A program made the translations under genes and the position numbers. The notes below the pieces were generated by a model, which saw only the letters and a program-made list of their open reading frames with translations, had not been told where the DNA came from and searched no databases. Of a stretch of DNA of 34,315 nucleotides, positions 24,195 to 32,748 are shown piece by piece. Source of the stretch: Deltaproteobacteria bacterium (lineage in GTDB: Bacteria; Desulfobacterota; Binatia; DP-6); assembly GCA_005888095.1 (NCBI GenBank), contig VBKF01000131.1, positions 1 to 34,315 on the forward strand, read 5' to 3'. How positions within the stretch are numbered: position 1 is the stretch's first letter; each line of letters begins with the position of its first letter.

Positions 24195-24902
24195 CTACTC
24201 GCCGACCGACGCAAGCCACTCCACGAGGGGCACGGCCCGCTTCGCGTGCGCCACGAGCCAATCGATGAGCCTGCGCGCCACGAGCAGGCCGCGCGACGGC
24301 GCGGGGAAGGTCACGATGAGCCCCTTGCGCTTGAGGAGCTCGGCGCGCGCATGGCCGGGATCGAGACCCCGCGGCACGCGTTGCAGCACGTCGTGCGACC
24401 CGACCGTGAAGCCGGCGCGCGTGAGCTTTCGCAGGATCGTCACGAGCTCTCCGCCCTGACGGTCGTCGAGCACCGCCTCGCGAAAGCGCGCCAGCTGTCC
24501 CGGATCCATCATGTAGTGGCCGGCGGCGACGAGCACCTCCGTGGCGCCGAGGTGCACGTACAGCGCCGCCGGCGCCGACGGTCCCTGCCCCACGCCGTCG
24601 ATCGCAACGTAGCCGCCGATGTGCGTCTTGTAGGGCGACTTGTCCTTCGAGAAGCGGACATCGCGGTGGATGCGGAAAACCTTCGGCTCCGCGAGCGGAT
24701 GGTGCGGGAAGAGCGGATCGATGCGCTCCCGGACCTCGGCGAGGAGGGCCTTCATCGGCGCCAGCCATCCGTCCTCGTACTCCCGCCGGTGCGCCTCGAA
24801 CCACTCGCGGCGTTGATTGCGGGCGAGCGCACGAAAGAAGCGGCCGTCGCGGTCGGCGAAGCCGGTGAATCGAGCCGATATCACACTCGCGGACTGCTTC
24901 AT
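24195..24902 (-). CDS. DUF2461 (TIGR02453) family protein
   Basis: 235 residues from the ATG at 24902. The family signature FRIHRDVRFSKDKSPYKTH (76-94) and the following YVAIDGVG and YVHLGATEVLVAAGHYM are clear. The N-terminus FTGFADRDGRFFRALARNQR...WFEAHRREY is also canonical. Members are widespread proteins of unknown function. It converges on the giant surface gene with 26 bases between stops and no clear terminator. A -10 (TATATC) lies ten bases before the ATG. An earlier in-frame ATG would place the start upstream of that promoter. Confidence 0.9.
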   Translation of the reverse strand: MKQSASVISARFTGFADRDGRFFRALARNQRREWFEAHRREYEDGWLAPMKALLAEVRERIDPLFPHHPLAEPKVFRIHRDVRFSKDKSPYKTHIGGYVAIDGVGQGPSAPAALYVHLGATEVLVAAGHYMMDPGQLARFREAVLDDRQGGELVTILRKLTRAGFTVGSHDVLQRVPRGLDPGHARAELLKRKGLIVTFPAPSRGLLVARRLIDWLVAHAKRAVPLVEWLASVGE

Positions 24903-24912
24903 GGCGCTGCCT

Positions 24913-24941
24913 GATATAATGGTGGTGTTCAATATGTGGAA
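24913..24941. promoter_or_regulatory. Divergent promoter region of the DUF2461 gene
   Basis: Minus strand: TTCCAC (24941-24936), 17 bases, TATATC (24918-24913). On the plus strand the same AT-rich stretch contains a perfect TATAAT (24915-24920), though its -35 is poor. It may serve the LRR-like gene on the right. Confidence 0.45.
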
Positions 24942-25081
24942 CCGCGGGCTGCGACAAGGAGCCCGACGCGGCACGGTGGCGGGCACCGGCGGAACGGTCG
25001 CCGAAGCCCCGGTTGCACGGGCGGACTCACGACGGAGCCGTGGGGGATGACGAGCGCCGGGACCACGGAGCGAGACACGTC

Positions 25082-26322
25082 GTGAGCGAGGACCGGGACC
25101 GCCGCCGGTTCGACGCCATCGACGATGCCGACCGCCTGCACCGCCCCGCGGTGGTGCGGCGGATCACGTTCGAGGACCTGGCGCTGCCGGGCCCTGCGTA
25201 CCGCGACACGCGCCATCTCGTCCCGATCGAAAGCGTACGCGCGGGTGACGAGCAGGTGTTTGCGGCGCGCGGCCGGCGCGGCTCCGGCGAGCCGGTCATC
25301 GACCTCGCCCCGCTCGCCGACCACCCGTCGGTCCGCTCCGTCGTCGCGTCGACCACCGTCCGGGCTCGCCGGCCCCTTCGCACGTCGACGAGCTGCTGCT
25401 TCTCGGTCAAACGGTCGTGCCGGACTCGGAGACGCTCCGCAGCCTTCCGGGCCTCGAGCGGCTGTGGGCCGGGTGGGCGCCGGGCGGACCCTTCGACGTG
25501 GCGGCGCTGCCGGAAGGGGTGCGCGCGCTGGGCGTCTGCCGCCACAACCTCCCCGCCGCCAGCGAGGCGGCGCCGCGCTTCGCGGAGCTGACGCGGTTCG
25601 CCGGTCTGCATCACCTGGCGCTCAACCACTGCTGGCCAGGGGACAGCGTGGCCCCGCTCGCCGGGCTGCCCGCGTTGGTTCGGCTCCGCGCCGACGCGCC
25701 GTCCGGCTGGTCGGCGCTCCGCGCCTGCCCCGCCCTGGAGGACGTGTCCGCGATCGGGCCGCGGATGGCCAACCTGCGGGCAATGCGCACGTGGACACGC
25801 CTGCGCACGCTCACCCTCACCGGCGGCGGCGTGCGCCCGCTCGCCGGGATGGAGGCGTTCGCCGCGCTCGAGCGGCTCAGGCTCGTGATGCTCACCGTCA
25901 CGGACCTCGCGCCGCTCGCCGAGCTCCCGGCGCTCCGCCGTGTCGTGGCGTTCGGCGAGGTGTCGGACGCAGTGGCGGCGCTCCGGCGCGCGCGGCCGGA
26001 CATCGACGTGACCTGGCACGGCGACGGGGCGCCGCCGGGGGAGCGCGTCGGCGCGGAGTTCCTGCGGCCGCCGCTCGACGGGATGCCACGCTGGTGGATC
26101 CGCGAGGACCTCACCGCGCTCTTCGGCGTGTCCACCAACGCGGCGGCGGAGGCGCGCCTGCGCGCCGCGCTCGCATCCGAGGACCGCGCCCTGCTCGCGC
26201 GCTTGAGCTTCGACACCGAGGCGGACGCCGTGCATGTCGACGGCGAGCGGGAGGACGACCTCCGCGCCGTGGCGCGGGCGATCGGGCGTCTCGCGCGCGC
26301 CGGCGCCGACGCGGCGCGCTGA
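25082..26322 (+). pseudogene. Leucine-rich-repeat-like protein gene, frameshifted
   Basis: Two overlapping frames encode one protein. The first (from a GTG at 25082, MSEDRDRRRFDAIDDADRL onward) reads sensibly to about SVRSVVASTTVRA near 25368. The second frame picks up near 25381 (HVDELLLLGQTVVPDSETLR) and continues to the stop at 26322. A one-base loss (or two-base gain) between ~25355 and 25380 would explain it. The product has degenerate leucine-rich repeats (LPGLERLWAGW, LPALVRLRADAP, WTRLRTLTLTGGGVRPLAGM, LPALRRVVAF), as in bacterial LRR proteins of the STM4015 kind. The long intact second half suggests a recent mutation or a sequencing error in a GC-rich stretch. The start is uncertain (GTG at 25040 or TTG at 25013 are in frame). 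Confidence 0.7.
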
Positions 26323-26402
26323 CCCGCCAGGAGCATCGTCTCCGCCATCCTAGCCAACCTGCAAGATCACTCGCGCCTCAGTCCGGTCGGTCCGGAGGTC
26401 CG

Positions 26403-26431
26403 TTGCCGAATCAGATTCGATCAGATATCGT
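26403..26431 (+). promoter_or_regulatory. Promoter and direct-repeat operator of the toxin-antitoxin pair
   Basis: TTGCCG, 17 bases, TATCGT, ending six bases before the antitoxin ATG. The spacer contains TCAGAT twice (26411 and 26421), one helical turn apart, a plausible site for antitoxin autoregulation. No Shine-Dalgarno is seen. Confidence 0.5.
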
Positions 26432-26437
26432 CGCTCC

Positions 26438-26713
26438 ATGAAAACCCTGTCGGTGACCGAGGTCGCCCGCAACTTCCGCGCCGTGCTGGATTCAATGGAG
26501 CGCGATCAGGAGGAGATCGTGCTCGTTCGGAATCGCCGGCAGATTGCGCGGCTCGTTCCGGAAGCGCCGCGTCTGGACGCGCTGGAAGTGTTTGGCGACT
26601 TGTATCGAACCCTCGATGAATCGACGGCCAGAGCATTGTCCGCCGCATTGTCTTCCACCCGCAAGGGCCGGCGGCGACGCGTGTCCGAGCTGAGAAACCC
26701 GTGGGCTGGTTGA
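26438..26713 (+). CDS. Phd/YefM-type antitoxin
   Basis: 91 residues. The N-terminal DNA-binding fold is typical (MKTLSVTEVARNFRAVLDSM, then EEIVLVRNRRQIARLVP), followed by a variable C-terminal part that would wrap the toxin, ending in a basic stretch (STRKGRRRRVSEL). It overlaps the PIN toxin gene by 13 bases. The antitoxin should neutralise the toxin and repress the shared promoter. Base composition is visibly less GC-rich than in the flanking genes, consistent with horizontal arrival. Confidence 0.88.
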   Translation: MKTLSVTEVARNFRAVLDSMERDQEEIVLVRNRRQIARLVPEAPRLDALEVFGDLYRTLDESTARALSAALSSTRKGRRRRVSELRNPWAG

Positions 26714-27114
26714 TTGACACCAGCATCTGGATCGCGGTCGAGCGCGGAAAGCTCGGAGCGGCGGACATTCACGCCATCACCCGGCAGGAACCGGTATATC
26801 TCTCGCCGGTGAACATCGCCGAGATTCAGTTCGGTCTGGAATTGCTGCGGGCTGGTGTTCTGAAGCAGCAAGCCACCGCGTCGCTGCGACGGTTGCGTCG
26901 TAAGCCGCAACTTCGGATCACCGTGGAAACGGCGGAGGTATTCGGATCCTTGGCTGCGAAGCTGAAGAAGGCTCGACGAGACCCGAACGTTCGCGTCAAC
27001 GACCTTTGGCTCGCGGCGCAAGCGATTCAACGTGACTTCAAGCTGCTCACGTCGAACTCCAAGGACTTCAAGGATATCCCGGGCTTGCAGATGGTTGTCC
27101 TGCCATTACCGTAG
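26701..27114 (+). CDS. vapC: VapC-type PIN-domain toxin ribonuclease
   Basis: 137 residues, GTG start inside the antitoxin end. The PIN catalytic acids are in place: Asp6 (LIDTSIW), Glu41 (NIAEIQFG), Asp101 (VNDLWLAAQA) and Asp122 (SNSKDF, after LLTSN). All are needed for Mg-dependent RNA cleavage, so the toxin looks active. VapC enzymes typically cut tRNA or rRNA. As with the antitoxin, GC content is lower than in the neighbours. It forms a two-gene operon flanked on the left by a broken gene. Confidence 0.93.
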   Translation: MGWLIDTSIWIAVERGKLGAADIHAITRQEPVYLSPVNIAEIQFGLELLRAGVLKQQATASLRRLRRKPQLRITVETAEVFGSLAAKLKKARRDPNVRVNDLWLAAQAIQRDFKLLTSNSKDFKDIPGLQMVVLPLP

Positions 27115-27186
27115 CGTCTGCAGACCCGGAGCCCGTCGCGGCCCCGCGGACTCGGTCGCGGCAGGAAGCGCCCGATTCGGGACCGG

Positions 27187-28392
27187 CTACGCCGGCTCGA
27201 GCTCCAGCGGCAGGGCAGTCACTGCGCGGAAGACGAAGCTCGGGTGGAGCGGCAGCGGTGCGTCGTCGACGCGCCGGATGCTGCGCGTGCGGGCGAGGAG
27301 CACGCGGAGCGCCACCTGCGCCTCGAGCGTGGCCAGGCTCGCGCCGAGGCAGTAGTGGGGGCCGAACCCGAAGCCCAGGTGTCGGTTGTCACGGCGCGCG
27401 ATGTCGAACTCGTCGGGCCGCTCGAAGACGGTCTCGTCGCGGTTGGCCGATCCGAGCCAGGAGAGCACGATCTGCCCGGTCTCGATGTGGTGCCCGCGGA
27501 TCTCGGTGGCGCGGGCGGCGCGGCGGGGGTCCATCTGGATGGGTGACGAGAAGCGGAGCACCTCCTCCACGGCGTCGGGCAGCAGCTCGGGGCGGGCGCG
27601 CAGCGCGGCCAGCGCCGGCGGATGGGCCAGCAGCTCGAGGACGGCGTTGCCGATGAGCGTCGTCGTCGTCTCGTTGCCCGCCACGAGGATGAGGAGGAGC
27701 ATCGCGAGCAGCTCGTCGAAGCTGAGCCGGGAGCCCTCGATCTCGGCCGCGACGAGCCCGCTCAGCAGGTCCTCGCGAGGCCGGCGCCGCCGCTCGTCCA
27801 CGAGCCCCCGGAAGTAGTCCTGCATCTCGACGCGCACCCGCCGCTGGCGCGCGATCTTCTCCGGCGGCAGCGGGCCCATGAACACCGCCCCGAGGTTCTC
27901 GACGGCCGCGTCCGACCACACCTTGAACCGGGCGTGGTCCTCGGTGGGGATGCCGATGATCTCGGCGATGACGATGACGGGCAGCGGATAGGTGAGCGCC
28001 TCGACGAGGTCCACCCGGCCGCAGGCGAGCGCCGCATTCACCAGCTCCTCGGCGATCTCGTTCATGCGGGGCTCGAGGCGGCGGATCATGCGCGGGGTGA
28101 AGGCCTGGCTCACCAGGCCGCGCAGACGGGTGTGCGCGGGCGGGTCCGTGACCAGCATGCTCGGTGGCAGGTCCTCGGGCTCGAAGCCCGGGGGCGGCGG
28201 GAACGCGTTCGACCAGGTGGCCGGGTCGCGCAGCACGCCCTGGATGTCGTCGTAGCGGAAGATCGAGACGACCGGCGCGCCGTCGGGCGCCCACACCGGG
28301 TGCTCGCGCCGCGCCCGCGCGTAGAGCGGAAAGGGGTTGCGGCGGGTCGCGTCGTCGAACGGGTCGAAGCGAAAGGGGGCAGCGGCTTCCAT
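27187..28392 (-). CDS. Cytochrome P450
   Basis: 401 residues, a typical soluble bacterial class. The I-helix oxygen-activation motif is AGNETTT (238-244), the ExxR motif is Glu277-Arg280 in EEVLRFSSP, and the haem-binding loop is FGFGPHYCLG with Cys348. SMLVTDPPAHTRLRGLVSQAF (about 78-98) is the usual C-helix region. It starts two bases after the stop of the diiron gene, so it is translated from the same mRNA. No ferredoxin or reductase lies nearby, so electrons must come from elsewhere. The substrate cannot be read; the FadR-type regulator hints at a lipid, acyl or hydrocarbon compound. Confidence 0.96.
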   Translation of the reverse strand: MEAAAPFRFDPFDDATRRNPFPLYARARREHPVWAPDGAPVVSIFRYDDIQGVLRDPATWSNAFPPPPGFEPEDLPPSMLVTDPPAHTRLRGLVSQAFTPRMIRRLEPRMNEIAEELVNAALACGRVDLVEALTYPLPVIVIAEIIGIPTEDHARFKVWSDAAVENLGAVFMGPLPPEKIARQRRVRVEMQDYFRGLVDERRRRPREDLLSGLVAAEIEGSRLSFDELLAMLLLILVAGNETTTTLIGNAVLELLAHPPALAALRARPELLPDAVEEVLRFSSPIQMDPRRAARATEIRGHHIETGQIVLSWLGSANRDETVFERPDEFDIARRDNRHLGFGFGPHYCLGASLATLEAQVALRVLLARTRSIRRVDDAPLPLHPSFVFRAVTALPLELEPA

Positions 28393-28394
28393 GG

Positions 28395-29492
28395 CTACTC
28401 GAGCTCGCCCAGCACCCACGCCGCCGTGTCGGCGGGCAGCGCGGGCAGATAGCGGAGGAACTCGTCGACGTCCTCCCCGACGACGGCGCTGCCGAAGTTC
28501 TCGCGCAGGAAGCCGTGGAAGTGGCCCGCCACGCGCTCCGAGAGGAGCCCGCAGCGGCGCAGCGTCGGGATGACGAAGCCCTGCACCGGGCCGAGCCGCC
28601 GCCCCCTCGGCAGGTCGCGCGTGATGTCGCCCGCCTCCCGCTGGAGACAGCCGATCATCTCGACCGGATCGACGCCGGCCTCGGCCCAGATCTGGAGGAG
28701 GGTCGTGAAGAAGCCCTGCGCCTTCCGGTCGATCAGCGTGCGGGCGCACTCGAGCGCGAAGTCCTCGAGCTCCGCGCGCGCCTCGTCGCCGAGGCACGGC
28801 ACGCAGCGCTCGATGTACTGGACGCCATAGGCGTGGTGGCGCGACTCGTCGCGCGCGACGTAGGTGAGGAGGTCCTTCAGGAGCGGCTCCTCGGTGAGGT
28901 TCCGCATGTCGCGGAAGGCGTACAGCGCGAGGCCCTCGACCACGATCTGCATCCCGACGAGCTTCTTCATCCAGTCGCCGGTCCCGAGCGTCGCATCGAG
29001 GATGCCCTTCAGCGACGGCGCGATCGGCTGGATGTGGTCGAGCTTCTCGATGTAGCGCGAGAAGGCCTCGACGTGCCGCGCCTCATCCATCGTCTGCGTC
29101 GCGGCGTAGAACTTCGCATCCGTGTGCGGCACCGCGGTCACGAGCTGGGCCGCCACCATGAGCGCGCCCTGCTCGCCGTGCAGGAACTGCGAGAGCCGGA
29201 AAGCCGCCGTGCGCCTCGTGAGCTCGACCAGCGTCGCCTCCGGAAGCGACCGCCAGTACGACGTCCGCTCGATCGGGATGCCGGCGCCGAGCGGCGTGCT
29301 CGCGAACCGTACCAGATCGATCGGGCGCTCCCAGTCGAGATCACGCTCCGCGATCCATTGCGCTTCGGCGGCCTTCACGTACAGGCGTCGCAGCTCCTCG
29401 ACCTCGGGATCGTAGTTCCACTGGTAGACCACCTGCGTCGCGGTCGCGAGGCCGGGCTCCTGCGTGGGTGTGGTCAGCGTGAAGTCGTTCAT
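28395..29492 (-). CDS. Ferritin-like diiron protein (oxygenase/desaturase type)
   Basis: 365 residues. A complete six-ligand diiron site of the E, ExxH, E, ExxH type is visible: Glu107 (LHGEQGAL), Glu137 and His140 (MDEARHVEAF), Glu186 (IVVEGLAL), Glu216 and His219 (RDESRHHAYG). This is the four-helix-bundle arrangement of ribonucleotide-reductase R2-like, AurF-like and stearoyl-desaturase-like oxygenases. The sequence is not a hydrocarbon monooxygenase alpha subunit that I recognise, and no beta or gamma subunits are present. AGAGGAG precedes the ATG by nine bases, and the ATG overlaps the regulator's stop (ATGA). With the P450 it probably performs oxidations in one pathway. Confidence 0.9.
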   Translation of the reverse strand: MNDFTLTTPTQEPGLATATQVVYQWNYDPEVEELRRLYVKAAEAQWIAERDLDWERPIDLVRFASTPLGAGIPIERTSYWRSLPEATLVELTRRTAAFRLSQFLHGEQGALMVAAQLVTAVPHTDAKFYAATQTMDEARHVEAFSRYIEKLDHIQPIAPSLKGILDATLGTGDWMKKLVGMQIVVEGLALYAFRDMRNLTEEPLLKDLLTYVARDESRHHAYGVQYIERCVPCLGDEARAELEDFALECARTLIDRKAQGFFTTLLQIWAEAGVDPVEMIGCLQREAGDITRDLPRGRRLGPVQGFVIPTLRRCGLLSERVAGHFHGFLRENFGSAVVGEDVDEFLRYLPALPADTAAWVLGELE

Positions 29493-30244
29493 CGGCTGGC
29501 TCCTCTGCTGCGGGGCTTGGCGCGACGCTGGTCGAGGTCGGCGCCGACGTCGCCCAGCACGGCGATCAGCCGTTGCAGCGCCGTCAGCGCCTCGGCGGGC
29601 CGCTTCCGGTCGAGGGCGTCGAGACAGGCGTCGATGCGGGAGACGAAGCGGCCGGGATCGCGGCGGAGCCGCGCGCGCGCGGCGGCGACCGGCGCCTGGC
29701 GGAGCAGGTTGCGGAGCCGCCGCGCCACCATCTGCCAGACCCGGTTGTGCGTCGCGTCGGCGAGCACGACCAGCAGGTCGTGCAGCGCCTCGAACCGCGC
29801 CTCGCGGTCCCCCGCCGCATCCGCGACGACGTCCCGGAGCACCCGGATGGCGGCGAGGTCCGAGGGCCCGCAGCGCTCGATCGCGAGCCGTCCCATCTCC
29901 AGGAGCATCGGCCGCATGACCTCCGTCATCTCGGCGACGAGTCCGAGGTCGATCCGGCCGCCGTGGAAGATCATCGGCCCGAGCAGCTCGAGCGAGGCGT
30001 CGACCACGGGGCGCACCGTCGCGCCGTCGCCCTGTCGAACGGTGACGAGGCCGAGCCCCTCGAGGACCTTGATCGCCTCGCGAATCGAGGTCCGGTTCAC
30101 CCTGAACTCCTGCGCCAGCTCGCGCTCGGGCGGAAGCTTCTGGCCGGCCGGGAAGCGCGCATCGAGGATCGCGTCGCGCAGCTGCTCGGCGACCTCCTCG
30201 TGGAGGCGGCGCCGGGCAGGCGCGCGGAAGGCGACGACGGCCAT
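29489..30244 (-). CDS. GntR/FadR-family transcriptional regulator
   Basis: 251 residues. The N-terminal winged helix is canonical (LPPERELAQEFRVNRTSIRE, followed by AIKVLEGLGLVTVRQGDG). The C-terminal ~160 residues are all-helical, as in FadR/FCD effector domains (DREARFEALHDLLVVLADAT, HNRVWQMVARRLRNLL). It is first in the regulator-diiron-P450 operon. Its promoter carries a TGGT-three bases-ACCA palindrome typical of FadR-subfamily operators, so autoregulation and control of the two oxidative genes by a carboxylic-acid or acyl effector are likely. No Shine-Dalgarno precedes the ATG. Confidence 0.94.
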   Translation of the reverse strand: MAVVAFRAPARRRLHEEVAEQLRDAILDARFPAGQKLPPERELAQEFRVNRTSIREAIKVLEGLGLVTVRQGDGATVRPVVDASLELLGPMIFHGGRIDLGLVAEMTEVMRPMLLEMGRLAIERCGPSDLAAIRVLRDVVADAAGDREARFEALHDLLVVLADATHNRVWQMVARRLRNLLRQAPVAAARARLRRDPGRFVSRIDACLDALDRKRPAEALTALQRLIAVLGDVGADLDQRRAKPRSRGASR

Positions 30245-30251
30245 GCCCGTC

Positions 30252-30280
30252 CACTTATCCGATGGTCCAACCAATCTCAA
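30252..30280 (-). promoter_or_regulatory. Promoter with FadR-type operator of the P450 operon
   Basis: Minus strand TTGAGA (30280-30275), 17 bases, TAAGTG (30257-30252), seven bases before the ATG. Between the two boxes sits ATTGGT-TGG-ACCAT, with the perfect palindrome TGGTnnnACCA at 30263-30273. This matches the TTGGTnnnACCAA consensus of PdhR/LldR-type GntR proteins and would block polymerase when bound. Confidence 0.65.
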
Positions 30281-30793
30281 GGTCCGGGGTTCGCGACGCA
30301 CTCGGCCGCGACGCTCTCGCAGCCACGAAGACCGCCCGCGGGCCGCAGTGCCACGAGGCACGCACGCAGCGGCTGTCCGGACGGCATCCTCCCCGCCCCT
30401 GTCGGAAGTCTTCCCCGGTCGGGGGTGAAAACCTGCGCGCCGGGAGGGGATTGCGTTTTTGTCGCCACCGCCCGATTGGATGCGCAAGCCAAGGCCTTCC
30501 CGGAGGTCGGGCGGGCGCGTCGCCCAGGCGAGCCAATGGTCGAGGAGGCCGCGCGCGGACGACCGGGCCCGGAACGCTTCTGCTGTGTCCGCGTCTCGCT
30601 CGTGTGCGAAATCGCCCCTGAGCAATCCGACTTGCCATTCTCGTCTGAACGTAACGGCTACTCGTCGCCGATTCTCACTTGACTAAAAATTAAATCTTAC
30701 CACAACGAGGGTATTGCCGAGCGCACGTGCCGGGCGGATCGTGCGTTGGCCGTGGTACGTGTGCCGGATCGGCCAGGGAGAAGGGGCCTCACG
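30281..30793. other. Intergenic region, no gene supported
   Basis: About 510 bases between divergent transcription units. Open frames here lack ribosome sites or recognisable products. The only striking feature is an AT-rich island (30679-30703, with TTGACT at its left end) in otherwise GC-rich DNA, which probably marks the promoter of the Thr-rich protein gene on the right. Confidence 0.5.
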
Positions 30794-32707
30794 ATGCGAT
30801 CGTTCGTCCGTCTCCTGTCGGCGCTCGTCCTGCTTCTTGCTCGCGCAGAGGCGAGCGTTGCGGCCTGCAGCGACCCGGCGGCCGCGGCTGCGGTGCGCGG
30901 ACAATGCGACTGCGCCAGTGCCGCGAACCATGGCGCCTACGTCAGCTGCGTGGCCCATGCGACGAACGCCGCGGTGAAGGCCGGTACGCTCCCTGACGAC
31001 TGCGCGAGTACGGTCATGAACTGCGCGTCCAACTCGACGTGCGGCAAGCCCGGCTTCGTCACCTGCTGCGAGACCGACGCCCGCGGGACCACGACGTGCA
31101 ACGTCGTGAACGGGCCCGGCGCATGCACGGCGCCGAAGGGCGGGAGCGCCTGCGTCGGCACACAGCCGAGCTGCTGCGACGCGTGCGCGAACGGGGAGTG
31201 TGCAGGCGGAGGGACGACGACGAGCACGGTGGCCTCGACGACGAGCACGGTGGCGACGACGACGAGCACGGTGGGCTCGACCAGCACCACGCTGGCCACG
31301 ACCACGAGCACGGTGGGCTCGACCAGCACCACGCTGGCCACGACCACGAGCACGGTGGGCTCGACCAGCACCACAGTGGCCACGACCACGAGCACGGTGG
31401 GCTCGACCAGCACCACGCTGGCGACAACCACGAGTACGGTGGGCTCGACCAGCACCACGCTGGCGACGACCACGACCACGGTCGCCACGACCACCACGAC
31501 GATCGCGACGACCACCACCACGGTCGCCACGACGACCACGACGATCGCGACCACCACCACGACGACCACCTCCAGCACGACCACGACGGTCGGGACGTGC
31601 GCGCCCATCGTCCCGAGCGCCGCGATCGCGAACACTTACCGGCTCAACGGCACCACCGGCGAGAAGCGGTGCGTGACCACCTCGGCGGCGAACCGCTTCG
31701 GCACCTGCACCACGGACGCCGACTGCGGCAACACCGCGGGCGGGTGCCTCCAGCTCCCGTGGGTCACGGCCGACGGGCAGGTGATGCCGTTCCCGACCGG
31801 GGTGCAGACGAACTTCACGGTGACACCGGGCACCTTCCCCACCTGCGAGCACAGCGCCTGCGTTCCGTGCGGGAACCCGCACGCGTCCTGCGCGGGGGTC
31901 CCGGGGTGCGAGGTGGCCGGTAACCCGAACGGCTGCGTCCCCCGCGGCACGCAGGGCTGCTGCGACCAGCCGGGCTTCATCGTGCCGACCTTCTTCGTGA
32001 ACATCCTGGGCGGGCTCTGCTCGCGCGTGGACCAGATCGACTGCGGGGTGGGTGTCGTGAACACCTCCAACCCGCAGACGGGTGACAACGACGTGTTCAA
32101 GATGGCCGACACCAGCGATCCCGGCCCGGACTGCATCTACGGGACCGCCGATGACCCGGCGCACAAGGCGTGCACCGCCACCGGGGAGGGTAACGACCTG
32201 AACGGGAAGATCGTGCGCACGCTCGGGAACAACAGCCCGGATGCGAACGGCATCCAGTTCCGGCTCAACACGCCCGAGCTGTCGACGACCTGGACGGACG
32301 GCCAGAGCCCGCCGGGCACGTGCGCCAACGGCTCGACGTACGACGACGGGGAGCTGCTCGTCAGCCAGCTCGTCCTCAAGGCCGAGCCGACGTCGGCGGG
32401 GGCGTCGGGCGCCTTCGTCGACATGAACGGCGACGGATGCAGGCGGGCGGGGAGCGGCTTCATCGCTCCCACCAACCCGGACACGGACGGCCCCATCACC
32501 GTCCCCGGGGCACCGGCGGGGCCGCTCCGGCCGCAGTCCTACGACGGCACGGTGGGGGCGGTGACCGGGGCGGTGAGCGAGGTGTTCTCGGGCCCGAACT
32601 CCCCGATCAGGGACATCGGCTTCGTCGCCATCACACCCAACATGCCGGCGGTCGTCGTGCCGGCCGTTGCCTGCACCTGCACCCCGGTGGCCGGCTGCCC
32701 CGAATAG
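30794..32707 (+). CDS. Secreted Cys-rich/Thr-rich protein, copy 1
   Basis: 637 residues. Signal peptide MRSFVRLLSALVLLLARAEA to about residue 24. Residues 25-135 form a Cys-rich domain with many Cys (HGAYVSCV, VTCCETDA, SCCDACANGEC). Residues ~139-266 are an almost pure Thr/Ser/Val/Ala stretch built partly from five 42-bp units; it is mucin-like and a likely glycosylation target. Residues ~267-637 are a Cys-containing globular domain (CAPIVPSAAIANTYRLNG, NRFGTCTTDADCG, CEHSACVPCGNPHASC, PDCIYGT). It is probably secreted or surface-displayed, with the Thr region acting as a stalk. Function is unknown. A near twin follows 41 bases downstream. Confidence 0.92.
   Translation: MRSFVRLLSALVLLLARAEASVAACSDPAAAAAVRGQCDCASAANHGAYVSCVAHATNAAVKAGTLPDDCASTVMNCASNSTCGKPGFVTCCETDARGTTTCNVVNGPGACTAPKGGSACVGTQPSCCDACANGECAGGGTTTSTVASTTSTVATTTSTVGSTSTTLATTTSTVGSTSTTLATTTSTVGSTSTTVATTTSTVGSTSTTLATTTSTVGSTSTTLATTTTTVATTTTTIATTTTTVATTTTTIATTTTTTTSSTTTTVGTCAPIVPSAAIANTYRLNGTTGEKRCVTTSAANRFGTCTTDADCGNTAGGCLQLPWVTADGQVMPFPTGVQTNFTVTPGTFPTCEHSACVPCGNPHASCAGVPGCEVAGNPNGCVPRGTQGCCDQPGFIVPTFFVNILGGLCSRVDQIDCGVGVVNTSNPQTGDNDVFKMADTSDPGPDCIYGTADDPAHKACTATGEGNDLNGKIVRTLGNNSPDANGIQFRLNTPELSTTWTDGQSPPGTCANGSTYDDGELLVSQLVLKAEPTSAGASGAFVDMNGDGCRRAGSGFIAPTNPDTDGPITVPGAPAGPLRPQSYDGTVGAVTGAVSEVFSGPNSPIRDIGFVAITPNMPAVVVPAVACTCTPVAGCPE
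31229..31470 (+). repeat. 42-bp coding repeats in the Thr-rich stalk
   Basis: GTGGGCTCGACC recurs at 31271, 31313, 31355, 31397 and 31439, exactly 42 bases apart, each unit coding 14 residues of TTTSTVGSTSTTLA type. Shorter 15-21-base Thr repeats follow to about 31590. Unit lengths are multiples of three, so copy changes would alter stalk length without frameshift. Confidence 0.85.
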
Positions 32708-32748
32708 GAGGGCGCGCCGGCCGAGGCACCAAGGGAAGGAGTCTCACA

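Noticed and set aside
25417..26322. Second half of the LRR-like gene as an independent gene with its own start
   Set aside because: No ribosome site precedes it, and sensible protein sequence continues upstream in the same frame to about 25381, where it joins the first half.
27115..27186. Terminator between vapC and the P450 gene
   Set aside because: Only short imperfect GC inverted repeats, no convincing stem or U tract.
30430..30540. Possible cyclic-di-GMP (GEMM-I) riboswitch, suggested by GGATGCGCAAGCC and following GC stems
   Set aside because: The second conserved half and tetraloop-receptor features could not be placed. A covariance search with the GEMM-I model would decide; a significant hit would revive it.
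31229..31590. CRISPR-like regularly spaced repeats
   Set aside because: The repeats are contiguous, in frame, multiples of three and encode a Thr-rich stalk; there are no unique spacers and no cas genes.
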